64,000 nucleotides of DNA from Lunularia cruciata (Eukaryota > Streptophyta > Marchantiopsida > Lunulariales > Lunulariaceae), in NCBI GenBank assembly GCA_948567375.1, contig OX419756.1, positions 43,352,333 through 43,416,332 of the forward strand, in the 5' to 3' direction. Below the pieces are notes generated by a model. That model saw only the letters and a list, made by a program, of their open reading frames with translations, was not told where the DNA came from and searched no databases. The position numbers and the translations under genes are program-made. Every line of letters begins with the position of its first letter. Within the stretch, counting starts at the first letter, position 1. Below, one piece after another: positions 22,843 through 33,760 of this stretch.

Positions 22843-24190
22843 ATGTTTACTTTCAGTTACAAGGATTTGAAGGAAGTCACCTTGGAAGAGCACAAGATAG
22901 AGGTGAAATCACATGCAAGACCAATCTGCCAACAACAACAGCGCATTAGCCCACCAATATCTTTGGTTGTGAAGGAGGAGATTGATAAGCTTAAGGAGGC
23001 CGGATTTATCTTTGAGGTGGAGAATTTAGAATGGGTGTCTCCAATTGTCATTATCAAGAAAAAGAATGGTAAACTTCGAGTATGTGTGGATTACAAGAAG
23101 CTCAATGCTATTACCAAGATGGACTACTACCCATTGCCATTCATTGATGACATCTTGGAGGATGTTGCAGGTCATGAGAGGTATAGTTTTGGAGAGGTTA
23201 TAGTGGATATAATCAAATCAAGATTGCACCAGAGCATCAACAACTCACCACATTCACCACACCTTGAGGAACTTACGCTTTCAAGGTCATGCCTTTTGGG
23301 CTTTGCAATGCTCCAGCCTCATTCCAATGGTTCATGAACAAGGTATTTGAATCTTTCATTGGGAAATTTGTCAAAGATTTCATTGATGATTTTTGTGTCC
23401 ATGGGAGCAAGAAGAAGCACTTTGAGCACCTAATCAAGGTCTTGCAACGCTTGGATGAGACAAATGCATCACTCAACCCAAAGAAGTGCATTTTTGGATG
23501 TGAAGAAGGTCTACTTTTGGGGCACATCATATCCAAGGATGGAATAGCAACTGATCTTGGGAAGGTGAGGAAAATCTCAGACCTTCCATTCCCTTCAAGC
23601 TTGACAAAGTTACGCCAATTCCTGGGGATGGTTGGATACTATAGGAGGGTCATCTTCTCATTTTCCAACAAGGCTTATGTATTGACCATCTACATGAAGA
23701 AGGGTGTAGATTACATGGTGATTTTGGAGGACAAGGAGGCTCTCAAAGCTTTTGAGGAGCTCAAGCAATCCCTAGTTGTAGCTCCAATTCTTGCTAAACC
23801 TGATTGGAGTAAGCCTTTCATCCTTTACACTGATGCTTCTAATGTAGTTATAGGATGCATTCTTAGACCAAGATGTGCATGATCATCTAATAGCTTATGC
23901 TAGTAGGTAGATGGTTTCAGCAGAAAAGAACTACTCTATCACAAAGAGAGAAGGGTTGGCAGTGATCTTTGGTCTCAAGAAGTTTAGACACTACTTGATT
24001 GGAAGGAAAGTCACCATTGTCATGGATCCCAAGGCTTTGAATTACATCTTCAAAAAGCCTAATGTTGATGGGAGATAAGCAAGGTGGATGATGCTCTTGT
24101 CCAAGTATGACTACACCATTGAGGATAAGCCAAGGAAGAAACATGCAAATGCTAATCTGTTATCTAGGGCCTATGATCATGATGGAGATG
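22843..24190 (+). pseudogene. Reverse transcriptase and RNase H of Gypsy-3
   Basis: RT blocks: VSPIVIIKKKNGKLRVCVDY, KKLNAITKMDYYPLPFIDDI, then a frameshift inside the YQIKIAPE-like region near 23,190-23,260. The frame resumes as MPFGLCNAPASFQWFM, FIDDFCVHGS, LNPKKCIFGCEEGLLLGHII and LRQFLGMVGYYRR. The RNase H start is PFILYTDASNVVIGCIL, with TDAS intact, and a stop follows at 23,880. The rest (EKNYSITKREGLAVIF, KLRKY-like, HANANLLSR) spans to 24,165. Confidence 0.88.
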
Positions 24191-25528
24191 AACCAATGGA
24201 TGATTCCTTCCCAAATGAGGAGCTCATGACAATCTCAGTCACTCAAGAGGTTCCAATGGAGTACAAGGAGATTGTGTATTTTGTGACAAGATGTAACTAT
24301 CCAAAGGGAATGCATGCTAGGGAGAGGAAGGCCTTTGCAGCAAGATCTAGACCTTACACAATGGTGGAAGATATTATTTTTCACCAAGGAGGAGATGGTC
24401 TAGTTTGAAGAGCAATGGGTAAGAAAGAGTCTATCCTACTTATAAAGGAGTTTCATGAAGGTTTAAATTGTGGAGGACACTTTTAGGAAAGGTGATTGCT
24501 TTCAAGATTCTAGATGCAGGTTACCATTGGAGAAGGATTTTCAAGGATTATCTTGATTATTGTAAAACTTATCATGTTTGTCAAGCTTTTGCTAGAAAGT
24601 CTACATTTGCTCCACCACTTAGATCAATTCCATTGCTAGGACCTTTTGAGAAGTGGAGAATTGATTTTGTAAGTTCTATCAATAGAACCCCAAGGAACAA
24701 TTGGTATATTGTGGTAGTTACTGATTATCTTACCAAGTGGATTGAGGCTAGACCATTGAGGGACAAGAATGAAAGATGAAGTTGGTAGATTTCTTTATGA
24801 ACACATAATCACTAGGTTTGGATGTCCTTTGGAGTTGGTTTCTAATAGAGGAGGAGAGTTTACAAGAAGCATTACTACAGCCCTGCTACAACATTTCTCT
24901 ATCACACATAGAGTAATAACATCCTATAAGCTAAATTCCAATGGCTTGGCGGAGAGAACAATTCAGACCTTGTGCATGATGTTGGCCAAAGATGCAAAAA
25001 TGGAGGGGGCTAAACATCATTGGGACAAGAGGATTCATGCAGTTTTGTGTGAGTATAGGACAACCATGAAGACTTCCACCGGTTATTCTCCATTTCAATT
25101 GGTATATGGTATTGAGTCTACCTTACCTATTCACTTTGATCTTCCTATCTTCCAAAGCATTCATAGGAGATTGAAGAAAGCACAAGGAGGTGATGCAGAG
25201 AAGTCAAGGAAGGAAAAACTCATGGAGTTGGAAGAGGCAAGAGTAGTTGCTATGGTTTGAGTGGAGCAAGCCCAAAGGAAACAAAAGGAGAGTTATGATA
25301 AGAGGCAAGGCAAGAAGAAGATGGAGCCTTTCAAAGAATGTGATTGGGTAATGTTGTTTGATTCTATTTGATTCAAGAGAGTGCAAATGAATCTTTTTCC
25401 AAAGTACTTTGGACCTTTCACAAGGGAGAAGGTCTGGGGCAATTACACCTATGATCTCAATGAGTTGGGAGGAAGACACTTTGATAGCATTAACCATGAT
25501 AAATTGAAGATGTATCATAGAAGGTAAA
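24191..25528 (+). pseudogene. Integrase of Gypsy-3
   Basis: Zinc-binding remnants lie near 24,450-24,590 (CKTYHVCQAFARKS, with the second Cys of CxxC present). The core begins WRIDFVSSINRTPRNNWYIV and ITRFGCPLELVSNRGGEFT; the second Asp is replaced (SNRG instead of SDRG). The Glu block SNGLAERTIQTLCMML is intact. A frameshift at 24,777 splits the core. The C-terminal part (FGPFTREKVWGNYTYDLNEL, DKLKMYHRR) ends near 25,528, about 50 bp before the 3' LTR. Confidence 0.85.
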
Positions 25529-25563
25529 GAGACCTTCACTTTGAGGACAAAGTGAAAACTTAG

Positions 25564-25575
25564 TCCGGGGGTAAA
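25564..25575 (+). other. Polypurine tract of Gypsy-3
   Basis: TCCGGGGGTAAA directly precedes the 3' LTR. Confidence 0.7.
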
Positions 25576-25799
25576 TGTGACAACCATTTGTGCATGAGTG
25601 TGGTATTGTGATATTAAGCTTGGTATTACAAGTACTTGAGAGATATTATTTATATAGAGATAAAGCATGGTTCTACATTAGTCATGATTAGCTAGAGTTA
25701 GTCATAGCTAAGATAGAGGGGACCTTACTTTAGAGGAAGTGAAAAAGATGAGCACCACTATTTTAGATTCTAGTGTGTTGACTTGGTATTATTCCTAGT
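25576..25799 (+). repeat. 3' LTR of Gypsy-3, truncated
   Basis: It starts TGTGACAACCATTTG and follows the 5' LTR closely up to TATTATTCCTAG at about 25,799. It then stops abruptly, and Gypsy-4 sequence follows. About 470 bp of LTR are missing. Confidence 0.85.
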
Positions 25800-27160
25800 G
25801 CTTTAGTTTCAATTTTCAGTGGTTTTATTACTTGGCTTGGTGACTGTCTTTGTATATTTTTTTAGACTTTGGTGGTATCTCTCTCATTGCATACAGGAAG
25901 AGTTATTGAGGTCATAGATCCAAAAAGTGAAGATATTGGTACAATTCAGTAAGACATTCATAGTGATGTCTTAGTGATGGACTATCTTTGCACTGGTGTT
26001 ATGGGTGACATAGTTGGGGCCAAGGAGAGAGACCATGTTCTTCAAGAAGCTAGACGGTTCAGATTGGAAGGCAAACATCTTTTGCATGTATGGGAGGATG
26101 GTGGAGTGAGATCAGTACCACTTCCATCTCAGAGATTACAGTTGATCTATCATGCTCATGAGGAGCAAGGACATTTTGGAGTAAAACATACATATAGTTT
26201 ACTCCAAAGTCATTATTGGTGGCATGGTATGCAAACCAATGTCCAATGGTTTGTTGCCAAATGTGTGGTTTATGACCAAGTTAGAGCATCATTCAATGCT
26301 CATACGCCATTACCTATCATGGGATTGGGCTACCATTGGATTTTGGATGTTGCCAGACCTTTACTCTTGACCGTGAGACATCATTGGTATGTTTTCATGA
26401 TGGTGGAGTACTTCTCCAAGTGGATTGAGTTGGTGGCACTTCGTGACAAGTCCAATGAAGGGACAACTTACTCATTCTTGGATCACGTTCTCAATCATTT
26501 TGGTACACCAATTGAGGTTTTAACTGATTAGTGTATAGAGTTCTTGGAGGAGTTTTAGGTATTGTGTGACAAGGCTTTGATTGATCATCGAATTACCTCC
26601 CGAGATCACCTTGAGGCAGATGGCTTAGCAAAGAGAGTGGTTCAGACAATGAAGAGAGGATTGCAAAAGTATGGTTTGTAGAGAGGCCATTTGGGAGATT
26701 GGGATCTCCAATTACCTTGCTTGACCATGGGCTATCAATTCAGCCGGCTAGTCTCCTTAGCATCCTTCTCTCCTTACTTCCTACTCTATGGACAAGATCT
26801 ATATTTACTTGCAGCCATTTATCAAGATATTATTGTAGTTTTGGACTTGGATGATCCATATGTATGGATTAGCGCATGTTCTCAACGGGTAGAGGTCTTT
26901 CAAAGAGTGATGTTGATGGCCTTTGAGAACTTGGCGATTGCTCAGCATAGGGATACCTTACATTATGCTTCTATTCAAGGAGTAGGTTATAGACCCTAGA
27001 TTTGTCGATTTCATCCAGGTGATTATGTAAATCTACAATAGACATCACCAATGACACTTGATGTTTCAACAAGCCGCACTATCTTGAGAGTGCATGAGGT
27101 GTTTCCATTTTGAGTCCTTGTGTCTGAAGGATATGATGGTGTTATTTGGAAGGATCATGA
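25800..27160 (+). pseudogene. Integrase and pol C-terminus of Gypsy-4
   Basis: The open frame 25,974-26,531 gives ERDHVLQEARRF, an H2C2 zinc region (LIYHAHEEQGHFGVKHTYSL, WWHGM, CVVYDQ) and the core start YHWILDVARPLLL, then VMMVEYFSKWIELVAL. The second core Asp block ends in LTD followed by a stop at 26,529. The Glu block reads LEADGLAKRVVQTMKRGL, with Lys-Arg where GxxER is usual. Further down, VHEVFPF, NCAPCYLPNIDG mark a cysteine-containing pol tail. This is the right-hand interior of the outer element. Confidence 0.75.
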
Positions 27161-27564
27161 GTGCAATTGTGCACCATGCTACCTCCCAAACATTGATGGT
27201 TCTATGGACCCAAGCTTGGCACTTGTACGGGCAGGCTTGAGGTATATGTTATGTGGCTCTTTCGGTGGAATTGCTATTATGTTAGTGTGTGATAGATATT
27301 TGAGAGGATGGCATATGGCATGTGGCATGTGGCATGTATGACTCCTCCCCTCATGGTGGTTCCTCAAGGATAATCGTTATGTCCTAGATGTACTTGACTT
27401 GTAGCTAGTTCATCCATTATATGGTATAGATTGCAGACATGTGACCTACGATGGGCTCCATAGCATCCGGTCTCCTTATCTTTGCCCATCATAGGGTATA
27501 CCATATACTTGGAGTAGATGGCTATATGGAGTAAGAGGGACCTAACTGCCAGCTAGGGAGGCGA
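27161..27564. other. Gypsy-4 3' interior, no gene seen
   Basis: Noncoding sequence between the pol tail and the repeats that lead into the right terminal repeat. Confidence 0.4.
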
Positions 27565-28235
27565 TTGTGGCACTCTAGAGTTCATGTATGACTTATGTGT
27601 GAGTTGTACTTCTATTAGTATATGATATTGACAATGATGTATATTTTGTAGCAATGTATATACGCACGATAGCTGTCACGCCATTTGTAGTGTCGCATCT
27701 AGATTGCTCGGATACTTGAGTTCCAATGATAGTAATTAGAGGCATTTTTGCAGTCACTCATAGATTACTTTCTGACAATCAGATCTTGTGTTTGGGGTAC
27801 TAACTTCATGGTGGGGCCCACCATCACTTGCATAGTCTGCACTATTGGGTGTGCCGTCAACAAGACAGTTTGGATGAGACCTAGGTCAAAATCAGGAGTA
27901 TACCCTAGGAGTACAACTCTAGAGAGCTCACTTCTCTAATTTGAGCCTTCGAGTTCTTGGCTAGAGTGGACAAAAAGTTGATGAGAGTCATCTGGAGTCT
28001 CTTAGCTAGAGTGGATGTGGCTTGACTGTAATCAGTGCCCTGTTGTTTGCAAGTTGTTGATGATCAGATCAAGTACCAATCTGATTTGAGTTGATTCGAG
28101 TTGTAAAATATCTTATTATTGTGGTACTTTAGAGTTCATGTATGACTTATGTGTGAGTTGTGCTTCTATAGTGTATGATGTTGACAGCGATGTATGTTGT
28201 GTAGTGATGTTTATACACATGACAGCTGATTTGGA
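27565..28235 (+). repeat. 3' terminal region of Gypsy-4 with A-B-A' repeat layout
   Basis: Segment B (27,674-28,115) matches the beginning of the Gypsy-4 5' LTR. It is bracketed by two direct copies of a roughly 110-bp segment (TAGAGTTCATGTATGACTTA) at 27,575-27,673 and 28,126-28,235. The rest of the LTR (about 950 bp in the 5' copy) is missing. Confidence 0.65.
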
Positions 28236-29279
28236 GATGTTAAGGTGAAGGAGGGTCAAGGAAGTAGATTGTGGTGTACAATACTTGTATAATTGTCTAT
28301 TTTTGGGACCATTGGGATGTGATCATCACAATACAACCATTGGGTTTCAAGTGCATTGTGATGAAATTTCTATGTGCAATGGCATGTATAGAAATTAAGG
28401 CTCTATACATTAGATTGATTCTTTTGTAAATATCTGATTTTTGTGACCATTCTCCCAATATGTAGCTGGAGTCATGGTATTGGTAGAGTGTATAGTAAGC
28501 AATACTGTGTAGGTGGTGCTGCCATAGAATTTAATATGTAGTACCAATTAGGTAGAATAGGATTAGTCTTGATTCATAGTTATGGGGTTGTTTCATTGCA
28601 TAATGTGGATACACCCCATCTTGTTGTAATAGAGAGTGCAAGGAAAGTTGCTCCAACTTAATACATGTTCAGTAAGCACAAATTGAAATTCCATCTCATA
28701 CTTGTCTGTTCAAACTTGTGAATATGCAATCACTTGGCTTGTTTGTTTGCAAATTGGACTTTGTTGGAGAAGATGCTTGAAGACCTCTTAGATCATGAGT
28801 GTTTCCATGTCAATATGGTGTATGTTTTGTGATCATTTAGTTGAGAAGTGGGGAGAACTCAAAGTAGGAATGGAAGTGCCTTGGTGTGGGAGTGCAGACA
28901 GCCTTGTGAGTTCTAAAGGTTTGGGTGATGTGTTGAGAGCCATGATTGCTATGAGTGTCTTAAAGTATCAAGTGTAGCAAAAATTTCAAGGTATTGGAAA
29001 CTTGCATTATAGCGGTGAGGAGTGCCTTTTGGGATGGTGCGCTAATTGATGTTATGGTATGCATTATACTGGTAACTACAAGGGAAAGACCTTTGGGGCC
29101 AATGACCAACATGGAAGATTAATTATCACCTTCAAGAGCTCATGTAGGGAGATATCATTTGTGAATGTGATTTAGTGATTTTTTTTTTGCTGTAATGTGC
29201 CACAAAAGAGTACCCTACCCTCTTTTGGGAATTGTCTTGGCTTGATCATCCATTAAGGCATTTTGACTTGTACCAACTA
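28236..29279. other. Unassigned repeat-like DNA
   Basis: No domain or terminal structure was recognised. An A/T-rich noncoding stretch leads into the LINE-like fragment. Confidence 0.4.
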
Positions 29280-29760
29280 TTTATCTATAGCAATGAGGTT
29301 CCGCCTAGGTTTGGTCCACCCATTTACATCTTCATTACTCACTTGTGAGTGGGAGTGGGGTTCTACACTAGATGCAACAATGGTCCATATGACATGATTT
29401 CTTTTCGGAAGATAGAGGATAGCTACCAACAATTATATCAAGGATATAGTGTTCGCCATGGCAAGAGAGAGTGGATACCTTGCTTGGAAGGAGAGTTTTT
29501 ATGTTTCATAGATAATAGAAGTCAGTGTAGACTTGTACTTGGTAGAGATATTCAGGTGATAGAAATGGATATTGTGGTTACATACCCTACATGTGATGTA
29601 GTGTTAGTGAATGATCACCCATCTTCTTGGATGGGCGGCAAGTGAAGCGGCAATAGGCAAGTTCTCAAAGTATAGGTGTATGCATTAAGATCACCTCCTT
29701 GTTCAGCTAGCCTTTGAGTTATATGGAGTAATGGACGTGCAGTTTGACACATTTGTTAGT
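29280..29760 (+). pseudogene. 3' fragment of a LINE-like reverse transcriptase element
   Basis: It matches 58,190-58,560 block by block: ACTCACTTGTGAGTG, TCTACACTAGA, then the peptide VRHGKREWIPCLEGEF, against VCYGTRERIPCLEGPF in the longer copy. Only the C-terminal part after the RT domain is present. The end (HPSSWMGGK) also matches the other copy. Confidence 0.6.
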
Positions 29761-29849
29761 GTTAGACACAAGGGCTTATCATTCTAGACATCAAGGGTAT
29801 CATTCTCTCTTTCATATTTTATAAAATGTTAGCAACAACTTGCTTATAT

Positions 29850-30175
29850 TACTCTATAGAGAACATTGGTTGGTACAATCCAAGGAGAACAATCACACTA
29901 GGTGATGCTTCTTTGGATGCTCCTGGGCCATTTTTGGAACAAGAGCATTGGCTTGTGCAATCCATAGGTGATCAATCACACTAGTTCATCCTTCTTTGGA
30001 TGCTGCCACCCATTGTTCAACTGAGTGCATTACTTAGTGCAATCCATAACTGAGCAATCACACTAGGTGATGCTTCTTTGGATGCTCCACTCCATTGTTT
30101 GACTAAGAGCATGGGCTAGTGCAATCCATAGGAAAGCAATCACACTAGGTGATGCTTCTTTGGGTGCTCTGGTTG
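29850..30175. repeat. Tandem repeat, about 85-95 bp, 4 copies
   Basis: Each unit contains a GTGCAATCCATAGG-like block, AGCAATCACACTAG and TGATGCTTCTTTGGATGCT. Copies start near 29,865, 29,950, 30,025 and 30,110. Single related units occur at 34,670-34,745 and, more decayed, at 50,600-50,660. In all three places the sequence CTTG(A/C)...GG(G/A)GTCTTCC(A/C)ATCC or a close variant follows within about 170 bp, so the unit belongs to a larger dispersed repeat. Confidence 0.75.
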
Positions 30176-30359
30176 TTTGTAGATCATATGCCTTATATAG
30201 TTCACATGGCAGATTCCTCTTACCAATATTAATGGTGCTTAACCAATTTTACACCTGTCTTTCCTTTTACTCGATACTATTGGGGTTTAGCACCATTTTT
30301 GATTCCATGGCTCTTCCTTGCATCGCTTGATGGGGTCTTCCAATCCTTCTTGTTGTCAA

Positions 30360-32020
30360 AACTTCTACCTAGTAACAGTGCTCTGGATATGTTTGTGGAT
30401 ATCTATAAACAGAACATGGAGTGTTGGAAGTCCTCAGTTGACGGATGCGGTATTTTCTGTTCGTAAATGCCGCCGATGTAACTTCCAGTGCGTGCGTAAG
30501 AGGGCTACACGTTGTATCTGTGCCTTCTCCTGCTGCTGCCACTTACCAGCAGTATTATGAGGGCACGGGTGCCAAATTCCCAATCTCGTCCCAGGTGCGT
30601 TTGGATGTAGACCAGTATGGTGACAGCCAGGAGATCACCCAAGCTGAACGAAAAGAAAACACCAGTCGAAAAATATCGGCAGATTTGACCTTTCTAACGG
30701 GTCCGTGATATCAAATTGATGGATCCAATCCCTAAAGCTACAATGTGGAGTCGAATGAACAGCATCTCAGGAGTCATTCAGCCAGGTTTCAGGTGCATTA
30801 CAACCAGTAGTTTGCAATGTACCGACATAGTATGCTCGTGAACAACAGCATGTGACAGGAAATCAAGAAAAGTTGAGTTGATGCTCACTTCTTTTCAATA
30901 TAATAAGTCTCACCATAAATAACTATTGCAGGTTGCCACTGACCAGTAAATGTTTTGTCTGCCGGCCTTTGCCTATAGTCCACAGCTGGCCCGCAGTCTC
31001 CTTGGTCCTTCGAGCGTTATGTGGATAATTCTGGACTCTCAACTCCATGCTTAGGCTCAAAATCCATCTTCTTATATCTCGATTTCAGACAACATATGGG
31101 GTAACACCACCCATCACTGGATCCGAGGACATATTTTCACATTACAGATCTTAGAAACCACAAGCTCACCGCAATGCAGGTTTACCAGTGTTACTAACAA
31201 TCTTAGGTTCTTAATCTCCTGTATGTAACCAAATCAATCGAGTCCAGCTGATTTAAGCTCTAGACTCTGTTCCTGTCGACTTACAAGCTCATACTAGGCC
31301 CTGAAATTCTTATATGCACACATGAATTGCCGACAAGCATTCCTGACGTGGGGTACTAGGATTCTCTCTCCTACCTGTAATTTCGTTCTCTACAACTGTT
31401 GTAGGATTGCAAAATCTAAGCACAAAAACAAACATCCAGAAATTCCCCTGAGCTTCTGCAATACCACGTGTCAAGCTCATCGCTTCCTCGTCTGTATCTC
31501 GTGAGATGCATTAGATATTTGTCACTCAATCTCGTGATAATTCGAAGAATAAATTTGCGGTGCGTCCGTTGTAATGCACATTGTAACACCGCCTTCGTCT
31601 GTGTGGATCTCAAATTAGCGGAGAACTAAATATCAATCTCCAAGTTTCCAACACCGGTGACGACAGGTATAAGAACATTTGTGTCTTTTCATACGTATAG
31701 ATGATGTAATATTCAGCGTTGTGACTAACAATGTTAGAGGTTTTATTTTGACATACAGGACCTTTGTTCCCCTTGGACAGCGTGAAACAGGTTCAATATA
31801 GTCTTATAAATTCTGGCCTCTGAACAAATACAAGCAAATTTCGTTCTCGCAATAAGAACATGACTGTATTGCTGTACTCCGTACCGTAACCGTCTACTTG
31901 AAATGTCCTCCAGTGGCTAACAGATACTTCAATAAGATTCACATGGCAGATCTTATCAGTCAGTGTGTACATGCATGGCAGCTTGCTTATGGTCCTTTAA
32001 GTGGTCCACCTTAGAATCTA
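30360..32020. repeat. Segmental duplication, left copy (NPF relic locus)
   Basis: Long colinear similarity to 36,520-39,845: GGGTAACACCACCCATCACT (31,090 and 38,195), GTGGTCCACCTTAGAATCT (32,000 and 39,814) and many blocks between them. The right copy is longer because of insertions. Confidence 0.8.
30530..30715 (-). pseudogene. Exon fragment of an NPF (NRT1/PTR) transporter, copy 1
   Basis: The minus strand gives FFSFSLGDLLAVTILVYIQT followed by HLGRDWEFGT. This matches the membrane segment after FFNW in plant NPF/POT proton-coupled nitrate and peptide transporters. A GTAAGT donor-like site follows, near 30,548-30,553. No other exons are recognised nearby, and the N-terminal part of the fragment is altered, so this is a relic and not a working transporter. 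Confidence 0.65.
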
Positions 32021-33189
32021 TGGGAGTTTACGTATAAACGTACAGAAATTGAAAGCATTTACACATAACGGCACCATGCAAAAGTAATAAAACACAAGGT
32101 GCTTATATGCTATAATTCATAATCCGCTGTTTCTTTTGCTATAAGGATACGATAGAACTCTCAACTTTCCGTGTAGCATAACCGAAAAAGATAGGATAAG
32201 CTAAGTTGGTTAGCTGAATTCTACTCCAATGAAGGTACTACTATATTCTACTCCAATGAAGGCAAAGACGACTGTCACGTGTGATGCCCCTTTTCTCCAT
32301 AGTTGTCACTCGAAAAGTGATCTTCCAAGGTTGTTTCTGCACGGTTTTAAGTTCTAATATTCTTGGGTTTGCTTGCTTTCTATTTACGGGAGAATAAGTA
32401 GATTGTCCTCTGTGCATGTTTCCAAATAATGACTTCATGTATACTTTTTGAACCACCAGGACAATCTGTTGATGGTGGGCTTTCTTTGCAGCTGCTTGGC
32501 AGTTGGTACTGTTGGAAAGCCTTGCATGAACAGGCCAGTTCAGTGAGATTAACAACTAGATTTCCACCACTTGATGCATGACTTTGAAGTTGCTAGGACT
32601 AAGCTGATACGCTGTTTGCTTGCATCTTGAAAAGTCCATCGAATGCTCAATCAAACATCTTCTGGGATCAAAGTGAATCTACTAGTGTTTGTTAGCTCCA
32701 TGCACCGGTACTGGATAAGCACACTGCTTTTCCACACAACTTGCACAATTTCTTCAAGCAGCTCAACATCCCCTGCTTCCAGGATCCAAGAGTTGGTAGA
32801 ATCAAACATGTTTGATGTCAATTTACCTAATTATAGAACTGGAGCATGACTAAGAGTTCATATTGGTAATGATATTCTGTGAAGATATGACGCTGCCTCC
32901 TCATTCATCCCTGCTATTCAAGCCATTGAAGCTTCAAATGCATTGGCAGTTAGAGCTTTTGCAGCTGCCCAAATCTAGCTATTGAGCTTTGTTTTAAATA
33001 GTGCATTGACATTGTTTTTTATATACCAAACACAAGCAATATGGTATGCATTAGGTATTTTTGATGCCATTGAGTCTGTGATGCACTGCAAAGCAATTAC
33101 ATTGATACACATTAGCCATATATATATACTTTAACAACACCATTTGTACAAGAATACCCTTTTGTCATAAGATCTGTGATCACTCTACT
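32021..33189. other. No recognisable gene
   Basis: Several short frames on both strands, none with a domain I can name. It lies between the left NPF relic and the MULE remnant and may include further decayed transposon sequence. Confidence 0.4.
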
Positions 33190-33760
33190 GTTCTCGGCAT
33201 CTGCATAACTTTTCTCTGTTGCTATGATGGACAATGTCTCCCGATTCACATGCCTTCTACAATAAGTGCACAAAACCAAGTCCAATTATCTGCATTCTAG
33301 ATTGGTGTACAACAAATGTAACAGGAAGTAGCCAGCATGTGCCATCAAAAACACTCATAGCGAGATATGCATCCTTATATTTTCCTTTGGCATGGCATGT
33401 GTCAACTGTGTATACAGGGCAAGAAAAATGTGCTGCTTGCACCCAAATGGCAAGACATATGAATGCTCAATTGAAAGTTTATTACACTTCTTGGGTTTGC
33501 AATTCTCAAGGCAGCCAAGAGGGAGAGATGTTTTGAAAGCTGTTTGAATATTTATTGGCTGATCTCTTCCTGTGCACTTCAGTGCTTCACCATGCAGCCA
33601 TATATGATGTCTTTGCAAGTAGTTCAAAGTAGATGCAAGTGCCAACATCTTTTGGAGTGAGCTTTTGAACATGGCAAACAAGTGGCCTTGGAAAACTTTG
33701 ACAGGCTGAGTCTGTGTACTTGAAATACTTTTGTAAAGGCCATGCAAGTTGCATTATGTG
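33190..33760 (-). pseudogene. MULE (Mutator-like) transposase relic
   Basis: On the minus strand, frame 33,442-33,257 reads CPVYTVDTCHAKGKYKDAYL followed by FDGTCWLLPVTFVV. This is the start of the MULE DDE domain (typically a VDGTxxKGKYxG block, then a DGNxxxxPLAFA block), with the first catalytic Asp present. The upstream frame 33,747-33,355 overlaps it in another phase, so a frameshift separates them. No terminal inverted repeats were identified. Confidence 0.6.

Larger units (their letters stand above)
19137..25799 (+). mobile_element. Ty3/gypsy element (Gypsy-3), Athila/Tat-like, nested in Gypsy-4
   Basis: A 692-bp 5' LTR (TGTAAC...TCACA) and a truncated 3' LTR (25,576-25,799) flank gag, protease, RT, RNase H and integrase in gypsy order. 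The palm block FIDDFCVHGS and the protease VDGGSAMNAMS resemble the non-chromodomain plant gypsy branch. The sequence after the 5' LTR (TTTTTGGTTCAATTGTTGGG) looks like a decayed Asp-tRNA-type primer-binding site. The insertion lies between the protease and integrase of Gypsy-4. A second 5' end of this family lies at 58,590-60,272. Confidence 0.85.
15158..28115 (+). mobile_element. Old Ty3/gypsy element (Gypsy-4), interrupted by Gypsy-3
   Basis: Matching terminal sequences at 15,158 (TGTCATGCCATTTGTAGTGT) and 27,674 (TGTCACGCCATTTGTAGTGT) mark the two ends. The left interior holds gag and protease relics and the right interior holds the integrase. Gypsy-3 fills 19,137-25,799. The reverse transcriptase and RNase H expected between protease and integrase are absent, so DNA was lost together with the end of the Gypsy-3 3' LTR. 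All frames are badly broken. Confidence 0.7.

Noticed and set aside
28795-28977. 60-codon plus-strand frame before the LINE fragment
   Set aside because: No match to the longer LINE-like copy and no recognisable motif.
29850-30175. Repeats of about 90 bp as a CRISPR array
   Set aside because: Units are diverged, directly adjacent and without regular spacers, and the window is eukaryotic.
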